Shown: positions 1 through 6,045 of the stretch, piece after piece
Numbering within the stretch: the stretch's first letter is position 1
Layout of the letters: every line of letters begins with the position of its first letter
Made by a program: the position numbers and the translations under genes
Origin: Balneolaceae bacterium
Lineage (GTDB): Bacteria; Bacteroidota; Rhodothermia; Balneolales; Balneolaceae
NCBI GenBank assembly: GCA_003555185.1
Contig: PWFZ01000190.1
Location: 1 to 6,045 of the forward strand
Direction: 5' to 3'
DNA length: 6,045 nucleotides
The notes under the pieces: model-generated
What the model was told of the DNA's origin: nothing
The model's input: only the letters and a program-made list of their open reading frames with translations
The model's database searches: none

Positions 1-565
1 CGCTCAGACTTATAAGTGCGAGTGTCAAAGTTCTGTGAGAGTCGAATGTGGTTTTTGCATTCCACCGCCAGTCATTTAAACTAGATCTAATGCGTGATTT
101 TGAGATACCAAACCCATCACATACATATTCCGGGATATCATAGGTGTGCCCGAACGTTTTGTTATCAATATTGTACTTATAAATTGGTAAATCAGGCTCA
201 TTGCACCCATCTTCATCGGATGGAATAAAGTGTATGGAACTAAAAAGCGAGTTTGAAAGAGCATCATCCAAAACCTTTGTAAACTTGTAAGGAAATTGAT
301 TGTTTTCAACCCAATATTCCTGAACGTGATTCATATCTAGTTTATTCATTCCCCAGAATGGGCGATACAGGGGGTATTGTACGTTATTTACAAATTCTTC
401 AAGCTGTGATTTTTTGGTCTCTTTTGCAGATTCCAGTGTGCTTTCCCGAAGGGCATAAAGCGAATAAATATTCATAACCGTAAGCGCTAAAACCGCAATG
501 GCTGCGATTCCAAAAAACAACCATCGTGTGCTGTTTCGGTTACTTAGTTTTTTAATTAAAGGCAT
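1..565 (-). CDS. Membrane-anchored sensor protein, probable histidine kinase (N-terminal part, cut by left window edge)
   Basis: Reading leftwards from ATG at 565-563 gives an uninterrupted frame of 188 codons with no stop before the edge, so the C-terminus lies outside the window. Residues 1-14 are basic (KK, R10, R14). Residues 15-35 form one hydrophobic membrane segment (WLFFGIAAIAVLALTVMNIY). A helical stretch follows (about 39-62, RESTLESAKETKKSQLEEF), then a soluble region rich in aromatic residues (YPLYRPFWGM, 64-73), which is probably the start of an extracytoplasmic sensing domain. It holds two cysteines, C121 and C149. A single N-terminal anchor plus juxtamembrane helix is typical of sensor histidine kinases, and similar openings occur in Balneolota kinases as I recall them. 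The kinase core itself is not visible, so a methyl-accepting or cyclase output is possible. No in-frame ATG lies upstream before the terminator candidate, and no clear ribosome-binding site is seen. The gene is certain; the kinase call is moderate. Confidence 0.7.
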   Translation of the reverse strand, partial: MPLIKKLSNRNSTRWLFFGIAAIAVLALTVMNIYSLYALRESTLESAKETKKSQLEEFVNNVQYPLYRPFWGMNKLDMNHVQEYWVENNQFPYKFTKVLDDALSNSLFSSIHFIPSDEDGCNEPDLPIYKYNIDNKTFGHTYDIPEYVCDGFGISKSRIRSSLNDWRWNAKTTFDSHRTLTLALISLS

Positions 566-606
566 AGTTAAACTTGTCTTACAATGTTGGCGACCATGTA
601 TAATCG

Positions 607-639
607 AAAAAAAATAAGTGAGATAAAAACCTGCACTTA
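607..639 (-). terminator. Candidate intrinsic terminator after the M1 peptidase gene
   Basis: In the minus-strand RNA, UAAGUG pairs perfectly with CACUUA. The stem extends by two pairs (AG/CU) past one bulged C, around an 8-nt loop. A run of eight U (607-614) follows almost directly. The stem is AU-rich and so weaker than a textbook terminator, but the long U-tract supports the call. It begins 71 nt after the peptidase stop and ends 41 nt before the sensor gene start. It would therefore separate the two transcripts or act as a leader attenuator. Confidence 0.5.
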
Positions 640-710
640 AACATAAATAGCTTTTTACATACCCTGAATAGAGTCAGTTCGATATGTTTGGTACTTGTCG
701 GATAGGCAGA

Positions 711-2741
711 TTACCGTTGCCACATATTGTTTGATCTGTTGATATCCGGAAAGTAATTTTCAGAGTCGATCTCAACTTTCACGATATCAGATTTTGTATC
801 TATCGAAAATTCTCTGGTTCTATAACCCATAAGCCAATGATCGACGTCTAAAACCTCATTAATAGTTGATCCGTCCTCCAGGGTTATTTTTAAATGAACG
901 GGCATGGGAATATTCCCCAGATCCTCAATTACGATAATGGATTGATCTCCGTCACGGTACACATCTGTTATAGATTGATCCAGAATCCATGTTTCGTAAT
1001 ACCAGCTTCTCCAGAACCAAGATAAGTCTTTCCCCGATACATCCTCTATGGTGTTAAAAAAGTCCCATGGGTACGGATGTTTGTATTCCCATCTTTCCAT
1101 AAACTCTCTGTGGGCTTCAATAAATAGATCTTCGCCAAGAATTCCCTTTAAGGCTGTTAGGACAGATGCAGGTTTTGGATAAGAAGCCACACCATAAGCC
1201 GGACCGGGATAATGAAAGTCGCTCCACCTCATCATTTCTCCTTCAAGGTCGGTTCCGGCAATGCGCAGGTACTGACTGAATAGATCTTCCCGGCTAAATT
1301 GTTCTTCACCGTAACGATCTACATTTGTTTGTTGGGTATGAAAAGAGGTATGACCTTCATCCAGCCAGGTGTACCTTCGTTCGTTGGTGCTTACAATCAT
1401 AGGAATCCACATATGAGCAATTTCATGGGCAGTAACGCCATAAAGGGGAATGGCTCCGGCATTATTGTAATCACCAATTAGCGTGATCATCGGAAATTCC
1501 ATGCCGCCTCCAATAATATCAGCTCCTTCTACAGATGTCATATGTGGCCAAGGGTATGGGATATCTGTGTAATCTGATAAAAAAGTAATAGAATGTTGAG
1601 CATAATCAGTTTGCTCAACCCAAAGTGGAGCTGTTTCACGGTAAAATGTATTAATTCGGGTATACTCTGTTTCGCCGTTCATTTCTTGTACAGAAGCACG
1701 TGCTCCTTCCCATTTTGACTCCCGGGTTGCACTAAAGGCTACATCCCGAACCCGATCGGACTGAAATCGCCAGGTTATCATTCCATTATCGGTAGAAACA
1801 GTAGCGTTATCCACTTCATCAAAATCCACGATTGTTAAAACTTCGTCACTATCACCGGCAGCAACATAGCGTTCTAAAATTTCAGGGCGGAGCGTTTCTT
1901 CGGGGTTCAGAAATTCACCGGTTCCCATTACTATCCAGTTTTCCGGGGCGGTAATGCTTAAATCGTAATCGGAAAATTTGTGGTAAAACTCTGCATTTCC
2001 AACAAATGGGTCATCCATCCATCCATAAACATCATCAACAACCGCAATTTGCGGATACCAGTAGGCTATCATGTAAAGGTTATCGCGACTTCGGCCCATT
2101 CTTCCTGATGCTCCTTGTTGGGGGACTTCGAAAGACCACTCAAATTCAAGTTCTGCAGAACTACCTGATTGGGTTTCTTGTTCATGAAAAATATATAGCC
2201 TGGTCCCGTCCATTATATAACCATCTAATGCTCCCATCCAACGGGCTTCCATTGTAGTCTCATCCAGTTCATTACCGTTAAGAGAAATTCTGGTCAGGTT
2301 TTTACCGCCTGTAATTTCCGTTTCCTCACTTTTTGCTGTACCTGCTTTATGTAAATTTTGGGCAAGCTCTACTACAATTACATTTAGATCATTGGGCGAG
2401 TTGTTTTGATAGACAATGCGTGCCTGTCCATAAATGGTATGTGATTCGGGATCAAGCTCTGCAGAAAGAGTATAAGAAGCTTCGTTTTGCCAATAATTTA
2501 CACCGGGATTACCATCAGCAGATCGTGTATTCTCACGTAATGCGCGTTTAAAAGCGTTTGGTTTTTCTACGGGATAGGGAATTGGGCGTTCAATTTCAGA
2601 AACCGAGATATGCTTGACTTCATCGTTAGTAATGGTTTCGGTAGTTGTGCAGGAGAGAAGAAGAATAGGAAAGAGAAAAATCCACACAAAACGAGATTTA
2701 TAAAGCATATTCTTGATTTTATAATTGATAATTACCTGCAT
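711..2741 (-). CDS. M1-family zinc aminopeptidase-like metallopeptidase, predicted lipoprotein
   Basis: The protein has 676 residues. A lipoprotein signal is visible: basic n-region (K15, R17), hydrophobic core and lipobox LLSC with C31 as the lipidated cysteine, so the enzyme should be anchored in the envelope outside the cytoplasm. The M1 zinc site is complete: HEIAH at 439-443 (H439 and H443 zinc ligands, E440 general base), then E462 in WLDEG, giving the HEXXH-X18-E spacing. GGGMEFP (411-417) occupies the place of the GAMEN substrate-binding motif, and Y521 in YPKPASVL is the likely transition-state tyrosine. Residues about 80-270 fit the N-terminal beta domain, 370-590 the catalytic domain, and 595-670 a short beta tail. 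The long C-terminal domain of PepN is absent. By family it removes N-terminal residues from peptides; the substrate is unknown. ATG at 2708 (M12) is an equally good start, giving a shorter, more usual signal peptide; neither start has a clear ribosome-binding site. The gene starts 26 bp after the response regulator, suggesting cotranscription. Confidence 0.93.
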   Translation of the reverse strand: MQVIINYKIKNMLYKSRFVWIFLFPILLLSCTTTETITNDEVKHISVSEIERPIPYPVEKPNAFKRALRENTRSADGNPGVNYWQNEASYTLSAELDPESHTIYGQARIVYQNNSPNDLNVIVVELAQNLHKAGTAKSEETEITGGKNLTRISLNGNELDETTMEARWMGALDGYIMDGTRLYIFHEQETQSGSSAELEFEWSFEVPQQGASGRMGRSRDNLYMIAYWYPQIAVVDDVYGWMDDPFVGNAEFYHKFSDYDLSITAPENWIVMGTGEFLNPEETLRPEILERYVAAGDSDEVLTIVDFDEVDNATVSTDNGMITWRFQSDRVRDVAFSATRESKWEGARASVQEMNGETEYTRINTFYRETAPLWVEQTDYAQHSITFLSDYTDIPYPWPHMTSVEGADIIGGGMEFPMITLIGDYNNAGAIPLYGVTAHEIAHMWIPMIVSTNERRYTWLDEGHTSFHTQQTNVDRYGEEQFSREDLFSQYLRIAGTDLEGEMMRWSDFHYPGPAYGVASYPKPASVLTALKGILGEDLFIEAHREFMERWEYKHPYPWDFFNTIEDVSGKDLSWFWRSWYYETWILDQSITDVYRDGDQSIIVIEDLGNIPMPVHLKITLEDGSTINEVLDVDHWLMGYRTREFSIDTKSDIVKVEIDSENYFPDINRSNNMWQR

Positions 2742-2767
2742 TAAAAGGAAACGCGAAGGATTTTAAT

Positions 2768-3145
2768 TTATTCCTCGATAATTCCGGCTTTTAACAGTGA
2801 ACTTTTAAGTTCGTCCATGTTTACGGGTTTAATCAGATAATCTGTATAGTTTATAGGCTTTGCTCTCTCTCTGTGAAGCGGATCAGAATTACCGGTTATA
2901 AAAACGACAGGCACATCCGAGAATTCACGAATTTGTTCCATCGCCTGTATTCCATCCATATCACCTTCCAGGGCAATATCCATTAGAATTAAATCAGGCT
3001 TGATTTTTTTTGTTATATCTACAGCTGTTTTGCCATAGACCAGCTCCCCTTTAGCATCAAATCCAAGTTTCTCCATATAGCTTTCGTAAAGCAGATTGAG
3101 AATTAAATCATCTTCAACAATTAGGACCGTTTTTTTACTATCCAT
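2768..3145 (-). CDS. Single-domain CheY-like response regulator (receiver only)
   Basis: The 125 residues make one receiver domain and nothing else. The expected residues are all present: acidic pocket E11/D12 (D13 follows) in LIVEDD, phosphoacceptor D56 in LILMD, T84 in FITG, and K106 followed by P107 in YLIKP. The segment ALEGDMDGI (58-66) after the phosphorylation site marks a subgroup often paired with sensory histidine kinases. With no DNA-binding or enzymatic output domain, it must act by protein contact or as a phosphorelay intermediate. It is 26 bp upstream of the M1 peptidase gene and probably shares its transcript. A 102-bp gap separates it from the preceding gene, enough for a promoter of its own, though none is convincing. 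The incomplete sensor protein beyond the peptidase is a possible partner. ATG at 3145 has only an AT-rich leader, without a Shine-Dalgarno sequence. Confidence 0.95.
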   Translation of the reverse strand: MDSKKTVLIVEDDLILNLLYESYMEKLGFDAKGELVYGKTAVDITKKIKPDLILMDIALEGDMDGIQAMEQIREFSDVPVVFITGNSDPLHRERAKPINYTDYLIKPVNMDELKSSLLKAGIIEE

Positions 3146-3247
3146 AGGTAATACTCTATACTTTAATTGTTTTTAAAGGGCTGATCAATCATATCTATTT
3201 TGGAGTAAAACAAAAAATTAATTTTGGCTTTTTTTATCTCATCATTT

Positions 3248-3865
3248 TTAATGATAATTAAAAATAACCATTTGGGGCGTAACATTTTCGGTGATTAAAT
3301 CCGATATAGCGAGCTGCTCGTAACTATTCTTTAAGATGTAGGGTACGTACGATGAATGTCCATTTTTTTGGCGTTGTTGATGAATCATTATTTCAGCTTG
3401 ATAACCTACATGTAACCAGGTAAATGGATTTTCGGCATGGGTACATAACGCCAGCGAGTTTTTCGGGATATCTATAAACTCCAGATTACTGCGTTTTGGA
3501 AGATCAACTACAGTGATTAAATCGTCATTTTTTAGCGAATTCTTTTTTTGTTCTTTTTCCAGAGATGATTGATTTAATTTCAATTCATTAATTGATGTAG
3601 AAAATCGAAATATTGCAACTAACTCATTTTCCATAATACTCGGAAAGATTTGAATAAGAGGCTGATTTTCTTCGTTCATATATTTGATGCGGAAATTCTG
3701 GATGATGATTCCTGCCTGAATTACACCAATTCTGTATTTTTCAGGATCTTTCTTAAATGATGGAAGAACCTTCAGCTCTATAGCTTTTCCCGAAATTGAA
3801 TAGGCCCAATAACTCGGGGTGGATTGAAGGCTTTTGTTTTGTAATATTTGAATGTAGTCCTGCAT
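3248..3865 (-). CDS. Small protein resembling a shortened, probably FMN-less Acg-type nitroreductase
   Basis: The 205 residues show no signal peptide or membrane segment, so the protein is probably cytoplasmic. Its two ends recall Acg-type nitroreductases. Residues 16-88 follow the order 'TPS..W.YSISGKAIEL', a 'DPEKYR' turn (40-45), 'AGIIIQNFRI' (51-60, like the GAALxNLRLA helix) and a beta strand ending 'ELVAIFRF'. Residues 139-205 follow 'LALCT', 'WLHVGYQAE' (150-158, like WLxAGxAL), a helix and 'TPQMVIF' (196-202). The usual HNTQPW flavin-contact motif is missing, and the middle (about 90-135) is a short charged linker with many K, E and N. Typical members are some 300 residues or longer, as I recall. 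I infer a nitroreductase fold that has lost flavin binding or catalysis. Its ATG lies 3 nt after the TGA of the second yceI-like gene, so translation is probably coupled. This is recognition by eye; an unknown family is the alternative. Confidence 0.85.
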   Translation of the reverse strand: MQDYIQILQNKSLQSTPSYWAYSISGKAIELKVLPSFKKDPEKYRIGVIQAGIIIQNFRIKYMNEENQPLIQIFPSIMENELVAIFRFSTSINELKLNQSSLEKEQKKNSLKNDDLITVVDLPKRSNLEFIDIPKNSLALCTHAENPFTWLHVGYQAEIMIHQQRQKNGHSSYVPYILKNSYEQLAISDLITENVTPQMVIFNYH

Positions 3866-3868
3866 ATG

Positions 3869-4483
3869 TCACTCAATAATTGCTGCGGTTAAATCAAAGT
3901 GAACCGTAAGTTTATCGTTTACTTTAACCAGGCCAAGCATAGCAGTAGGCGGGTCTACATTGTAATCTGTCATGGCTATATCCGTCTCTCCTTTAGCTCT
4001 GATGTAGCCACTGTCCATAATAAAGCCATTCATAGTGAACTGAATTGTATTCGATTCACCGGCAACGGTTAAGACACCGTTTACAGTAATTCTGTAAATA
4101 TCAGTTTCTTCTTCATATTCTACTCCTTCAGTAGATTGATATTCAAAATGGATAAAATCATATTGTTCGGCTTTTAAAGCATCATAAAGATCCCGGTTCA
4201 TTCTGCTTCTTCCACAGTCGAAACCTTTGACCAGGATATTAATTTCAACTTTCAGTCTATCTGTATCCTGATTTTCCGTCTCAATGGCATGGGATAAACG
4301 TTGACTGTTAACATCGTATTGATTTGCATCACAACTAAAACTGTTGACATTCGATCTCCCCTCAATCCATAAGTTACTCTGTTCTGTATGTACAACCATT
4401 TGCTGTGCATACAAACTTCCGCCTGACAGGAACATCATCAGAAAAACAGATAGTATTGTGATATATGAGCGGAAGTTTTGCAT
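3869..4483 (-). CDS. YceI-family periplasmic lipocalin-like protein, cysteine-containing paralog
   Basis: The 204-residue protein starts with a signal peptide (basic R5, hydrophobic 8-20, likely cleavage after SLYA at 26), so it is secreted to the periplasm. The mature part matches the YceI beta-barrel. An opening strand is LWIEGRSNVNSF (39-50), with F49 where many members have W. A middle block, MNRDLYDALKAEQYDFIHFEY (95-115), precedes paired strands, and the ending is MTDYNVDPPTAMLGLV (171-186). YceI proteins bind isoprenoid or other lipid chains in a hydrophobic cavity; the ligand here is unknown. The only two cysteines, C51 (FSCDA) and C90 (FDCGRS), are both in the mature protein and could form a disulfide. 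The neighbouring paralog has none. It starts 18 nt after that paralog's stop and ends 3 nt before the nitroreductase-like gene, so all three are almost surely one operon. No Shine-Dalgarno is visible before ATG at 4483. Confidence 0.9.
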   Translation of the reverse strand: MQNFRSYITILSVFLMMFLSGGSLYAQQMVVHTEQSNLWIEGRSNVNSFSCDANQYDVNSQRLSHAIETENQDTDRLKVEINILVKGFDCGRSRMNRDLYDALKAEQYDFIHFEYQSTEGVEYEEETDIYRITVNGVLTVAGESNTIQFTMNGFIMDSGYIRAKGETDIAMTDYNVDPPTAMLGLVKVNDKLTVHFDLTAAIIE

Positions 4484-4501
4484 GGGTGTATTTAATACAG
4501 A

Positions 4502-5104
4502 TTAAAGTGAAAAAGTAAGAGAAAATGGAATTCTAATTTCATCGCGGGCTCGAACTGTTCCCATAATGGCTGTTGGCGGATCAATGTTAAAATCTGTCAT
4601 CAGAAGATCTTGTTCTCCGGTAAAGGTTACGCTATCACCATTAAATGTAGCATTTACCGTCATGGTTGTGTTATAATCTACACCTGCAGCATTAATAACT
4701 CCTTCTGCATTAATGGTGGCACTGTTACCATTAACTTCAACGTCATTAATACGATTAAGTGTAAATGTTATATTTGGATGCTCATCATTCTTCAAATAAC
4801 CTTGAAGATTTCTGGTTAATCTGCCAGAGTCAGATTCAATATCATCTACCGGTATTGTAAGTTTCATGGTTTCAAAATGATCAGAAGTTAGACTGGAAAG
4901 GTCACTTCTATCGAATTCTTTCATTACAAAATCAGCATTAATCGTTTTTACTTCTGCATCCCAACTACGTACATTGGCATCGCCGTCAATTTTCATTTCA
5001 TGATCGGGTTGCAAATTCAAATTAATATCCTGGTTCTGTGCAATAGTAAAATCTATGTTCAGAAAAAGGGATAAAAATAGTGTTAAAAGGGTTAGACGTT
5101 TCAT
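4502..5104 (-). CDS. YceI-family periplasmic lipocalin-like protein, cysteine-free paralog
   Basis: The 200-residue protein has a clear signal peptide (MKRL, hydrophobic 4-21, likely cleavage after IA at 22, before QNQD). The YceI fold is recognised from GDANVRSWDAEV (41-52, the usual G-x-(S/A)-x-V-x-S-W opening), RLTRNLQGYLKNDEHPNITF (95-114) and MTDFNIDPPTAIMGTVRARD (169-188). Its C-terminal 35 residues are plainly related to those of the next gene, so the two arose by an old tandem duplication. Overall they are divergent, and this copy contains no cysteine. The expected role is binding or carrying a lipid or isoprenoid in the periplasm; nothing shows the real ligand. A weak ribosome-binding site, GAGA at 5111-5114, sits 6 nt before ATG. 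Only 21 nt separate the start from the U-tract of the preceding terminator, so its transcript either reads through that hairpin or starts inside it or upstream. Confidence 0.92.
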   Translation of the reverse strand: MKRLTLLTLFLSLFLNIDFTIAQNQDINLNLQPDHEMKIDGDANVRSWDAEVKTINADFVMKEFDRSDLSSLTSDHFETMKLTIPVDDIESDSGRLTRNLQGYLKNDEHPNITFTLNRINDVEVNGNSATINAEGVINAAGVDYNTTMTVNATFNGDSVTFTGEQDLLMTDFNIDPPTAIMGTVRARDEIRIPFSLTFSL

Positions 5105-5110
5105 AATTAT

Positions 5111-5114
5111 TCTC
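5111..5114 (-). promoter_or_regulatory. Weak ribosome-binding site of the first yceI-like gene
   Basis: The RNA reads AAGAGAA, with GAGA ending 6 nt before the ATG at 5104. It is the nearest thing to a Shine-Dalgarno sequence among the starts in this window and supports that ATG as the real start. The other starts have only AT-rich leaders, which is usual in Bacteroidota-like genomes. Confidence 0.4.
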
Positions 5115-5125
5115 TTTTTAGTTTG

Positions 5126-5157
5126 AAAAAGGCTGAATACAATGATTGTACTCAGCC
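5126..5157 (-). terminator. Intrinsic terminator after the porin-like gene
   Basis: In the minus-strand RNA a 12-bp stem forms between GGCUGAGUACAA and UUGUAUUCAGCC. All pairs are Watson-Crick except one G-U, the loop is UCA, and five U follow. The AGA just before the stem can also pair with the start of the U-tract. It begins 18 nt after the porin-like stop codon, as expected for a terminator of that gene. Its other side is unusual, being only 21 nt from the next start codon. Confidence 0.88.
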
Positions 5158-5175
5158 TCTCTATATTAAATTTAT

Positions 5176-6045
5176 TTAGAAGCTAATAACGGCTTCAAGC
5201 ATCACACCGCTGAATTTTCCATTCTCGCGAAGATCACCTTCAGGGTATCCATCGTAAGACTGATTCACATATTCAACTTTTGCAAGTACGTTGTTAGTTA
5301 AGAACCATCCGCCACCGATGTTAAATCGCTCGACTTCGATGTCATTTCCACCTCTTAGCTCGCCTGTTACGAGATTGTAACGTCCGCCAAAGTAGAAGTT
5401 TTCATTCTCGCCGATTCGATAGAGAAGTTCCGCTCCATACTGATTGTATGTTCTTGAATCCTCACCATTCAGTGCGTTACCGGATGAGTTTTCGAAGACA
5501 CCAAAGAACTCAAGCCCTTGGAATTTAACGAATGGGTTGATCATGAATGCTGTCATTTCTCCACCTACTCCTCGGATGCTAAAGTCGGGTGCTACTCGTC
5601 CACTCATTCTGTTATCTTCAAAGATATCATAGTAACGTGCTCCGGCCCGGTCGGCAGTGTAGAGGTTTATACCTGCAGATTGGCTTGTGGTATAAAGCGA
5701 TCCTGTCAGTCGTATACGAAGATCCGGGTTGATCTGTTGGTCAAATCCAAGTTTTCCGATAAAAGAAGGTTTGGTATTCACACCTGCATCCACAGTACTT
5801 TGATTTAATTTACCATTGGTAAGTCCAACCATAGCAAGGAACCCATTACTTTGGTAGTAAACTTCACCGGCTACTTCTGTGGTAAATGAGTCCATAAGGT
5901 AGTTTCCAACAAATGGGTTGAATATGGCCTGTCCGTTGTCAGATCGGCGGAAATGTGTATCACCATAGTTAACCTGCATGTGGCCAACCTTAATGGTTAC
6001 GTTGTCCATTAATTCATCCAAAAATCCTTCCTGGATAAAATCGAG
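5176..6045 (-). CDS. Outer-membrane beta-barrel porin-like protein (C-terminal part, cut by right window edge)
   Basis: The frame is open to the right edge, giving 289 residues plus TAA. The in-frame TTG at 6021 is not a believable start, because coding-like sequence (LDFIQEGF) continues upstream of it; the true start lies outside. The fragment has no cytoplasmic-type domain but shows repeated short amphipathic strands alternating with polar turns. Examples are FYFGGRYNLVTGEL, RFNIGGGWFLTNNVLAKVEYV and the last strand ending in VISF with a terminal Phe, the usual signal for outer-membrane barrel assembly. Gly, Asn and aromatic residues are abundant, as in porins. The segment GDTHFRRSDNG (counted from the edge, about residues 28-38) looks like the pore-facing constriction and loop part of a porin family I associate with Balneolota, though no specific substrate can be read. 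A strong terminator follows directly, closing the transcript. The barrel call is firm; selectivity is unknown. Confidence 0.87.
   Translation of the reverse strand, partial: LDFIQEGFLDELMDNVTIKVGHMQVNYGDTHFRRSDNGQAIFNPFVGNYLMDSFTTEVAGEVYYQSNGFLAMVGLTNGKLNQSTVDAGVNTKPSFIGKLGFDQQINPDLRIRLTGSLYTTSQSAGINLYTADRAGARYYDIFEDNRMSGRVAPDFSIRGVGGEMTAFMINPFVKFQGLEFFGVFENSSGNALNGEDSRTYNQYGAELLYRIGENENFYFGGRYNLVTGELRGGNDIEVERFNIGGGWFLTNNVLAKVEYVNQSYDGYPEGDLRENGKFSGVMLEAVISF

Noticed and set aside
76..309. 77-residue minus-strand frame inside the sensor gene
   Set aside because: It overlaps the open 188-codon frame in another phase. That longer frame has a clean membrane segment and runs to the window edge; the short frame has no signal, domain or ribosome-binding site.
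411..417. In residue numbering of the M1 protein: GGGMEFP in place of GAMEN taken as loss of aminopeptidase activity
   Set aside because: Variants such as GGMEY/F are frequent in bacterial M1 enzymes, and the zinc ligands, general base and tyrosine are all kept, so inactivity is not supported.
1299..2551. Three plus-strand frames of 60-83 residues opposite the peptidase
   Set aside because: They lie antisense within the well-supported M1 peptidase and show no motif or start signal, so they are shadows of its codon usage.
3185..3225. Promoter-like TAGATATG (near the Bacteroidota -7 box TAnnTTTG) with an upstream TTTTTTG
   Set aside because: The gap between the two elements is 13 bp, well short of the roughly 20 bp expected. 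In such AT-rich DNA partial matches are common, so it is not listed as a feature.
3204..3250. Hairpins between the nitroreductase-like gene and the response regulator (ATCATT/AATGAT at 3241-3255 and an A/T palindrome near 3214-3225)
   Set aside because: The stems hold almost no G-C pairs. The first overlaps the stop codon and lacks a U-tract; the second is a chance result of A and T runs. Neither is a credible terminator.
5105..5150. Possible sigma70-like boxes TTGTAT and TAAAAA before the first yceI gene
   Set aside because: Only three and four of six bases match. The boxes overlap the terminator stem and would put the RNA start at the ATG, so this is most likely chance.
4610..5808. Plus-strand frames of 62-96 residues opposite the first yceI and porin-like genes
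   Set aside because: All are antisense to firm coding sequences, and their composition (many Cys, Ile, Ser) looks like reverse-frame translation.
5176..6021. A complete 281-residue porin starting at TTG 6021
   Set aside because: Coding-like residues continue in frame to the right edge, there is no signal peptide at this start, and outer-membrane proteins need one. The gene is therefore 5'-truncated by the window.

Overview
All genes in this 6 kb window lie on the minus strand, so transcription runs from the right edge to the left. The sequence is AT-rich and shows three exported proteins with signal peptides, weak or absent Shine-Dalgarno sequences and short gaps between genes. Codon context and protein wording (a porin with a GDTHFRRSDNG segment, YceI pairs, a lipoprotein M1 peptidase) suggest a Gram-negative bacterium of the Balneolota/Rhodothermota or wider Bacteroidota group. 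That placement is from recall, not from a search.

Layout in order of transcription. (1) 5176-6045: the C-terminal 289 residues of an outer-membrane beta-barrel (porin-like) protein, cut by the right edge. It is followed by a strong intrinsic terminator (5126-5157). (2) 3248-5104: a tight three-gene cluster of two tandem, divergent periplasmic YceI-family proteins and a small cytoplasmic protein. That last protein resembles a shortened, probably FMN-less relative of Acg-type nitroreductases, and its start is coupled to the second yceI stop. (3) 2768-3145: a single-domain CheY-like response regulator. (4) 711-2741: a zinc metallopeptidase of family M1 with a lipoprotein signal, 26 bp after the regulator. 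(5) A weaker intrinsic terminator candidate (607-639). (6) 2-565: the first 188 residues of a membrane-anchored sensor protein, probably a histidine kinase, running off the left edge. It is an open frame with no stop inside the window.

How the genes may work together is inference. The porin, the YceI proteins, the lipoprotein peptidase and the sensor all act in the envelope. The receiver protein and the truncated sensor flank the peptidase and could form one signalling route. The least ordinary items are the degenerate nitroreductase-like protein in the yceI cluster and the two terminators placed within about 20-40 nt of the next start codon. No tRNA, rRNA, CRISPR, insertion sequence or integration site was seen. 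No non-coding stretch exceeds about 150 bp. I see no convincing wholly new system here.
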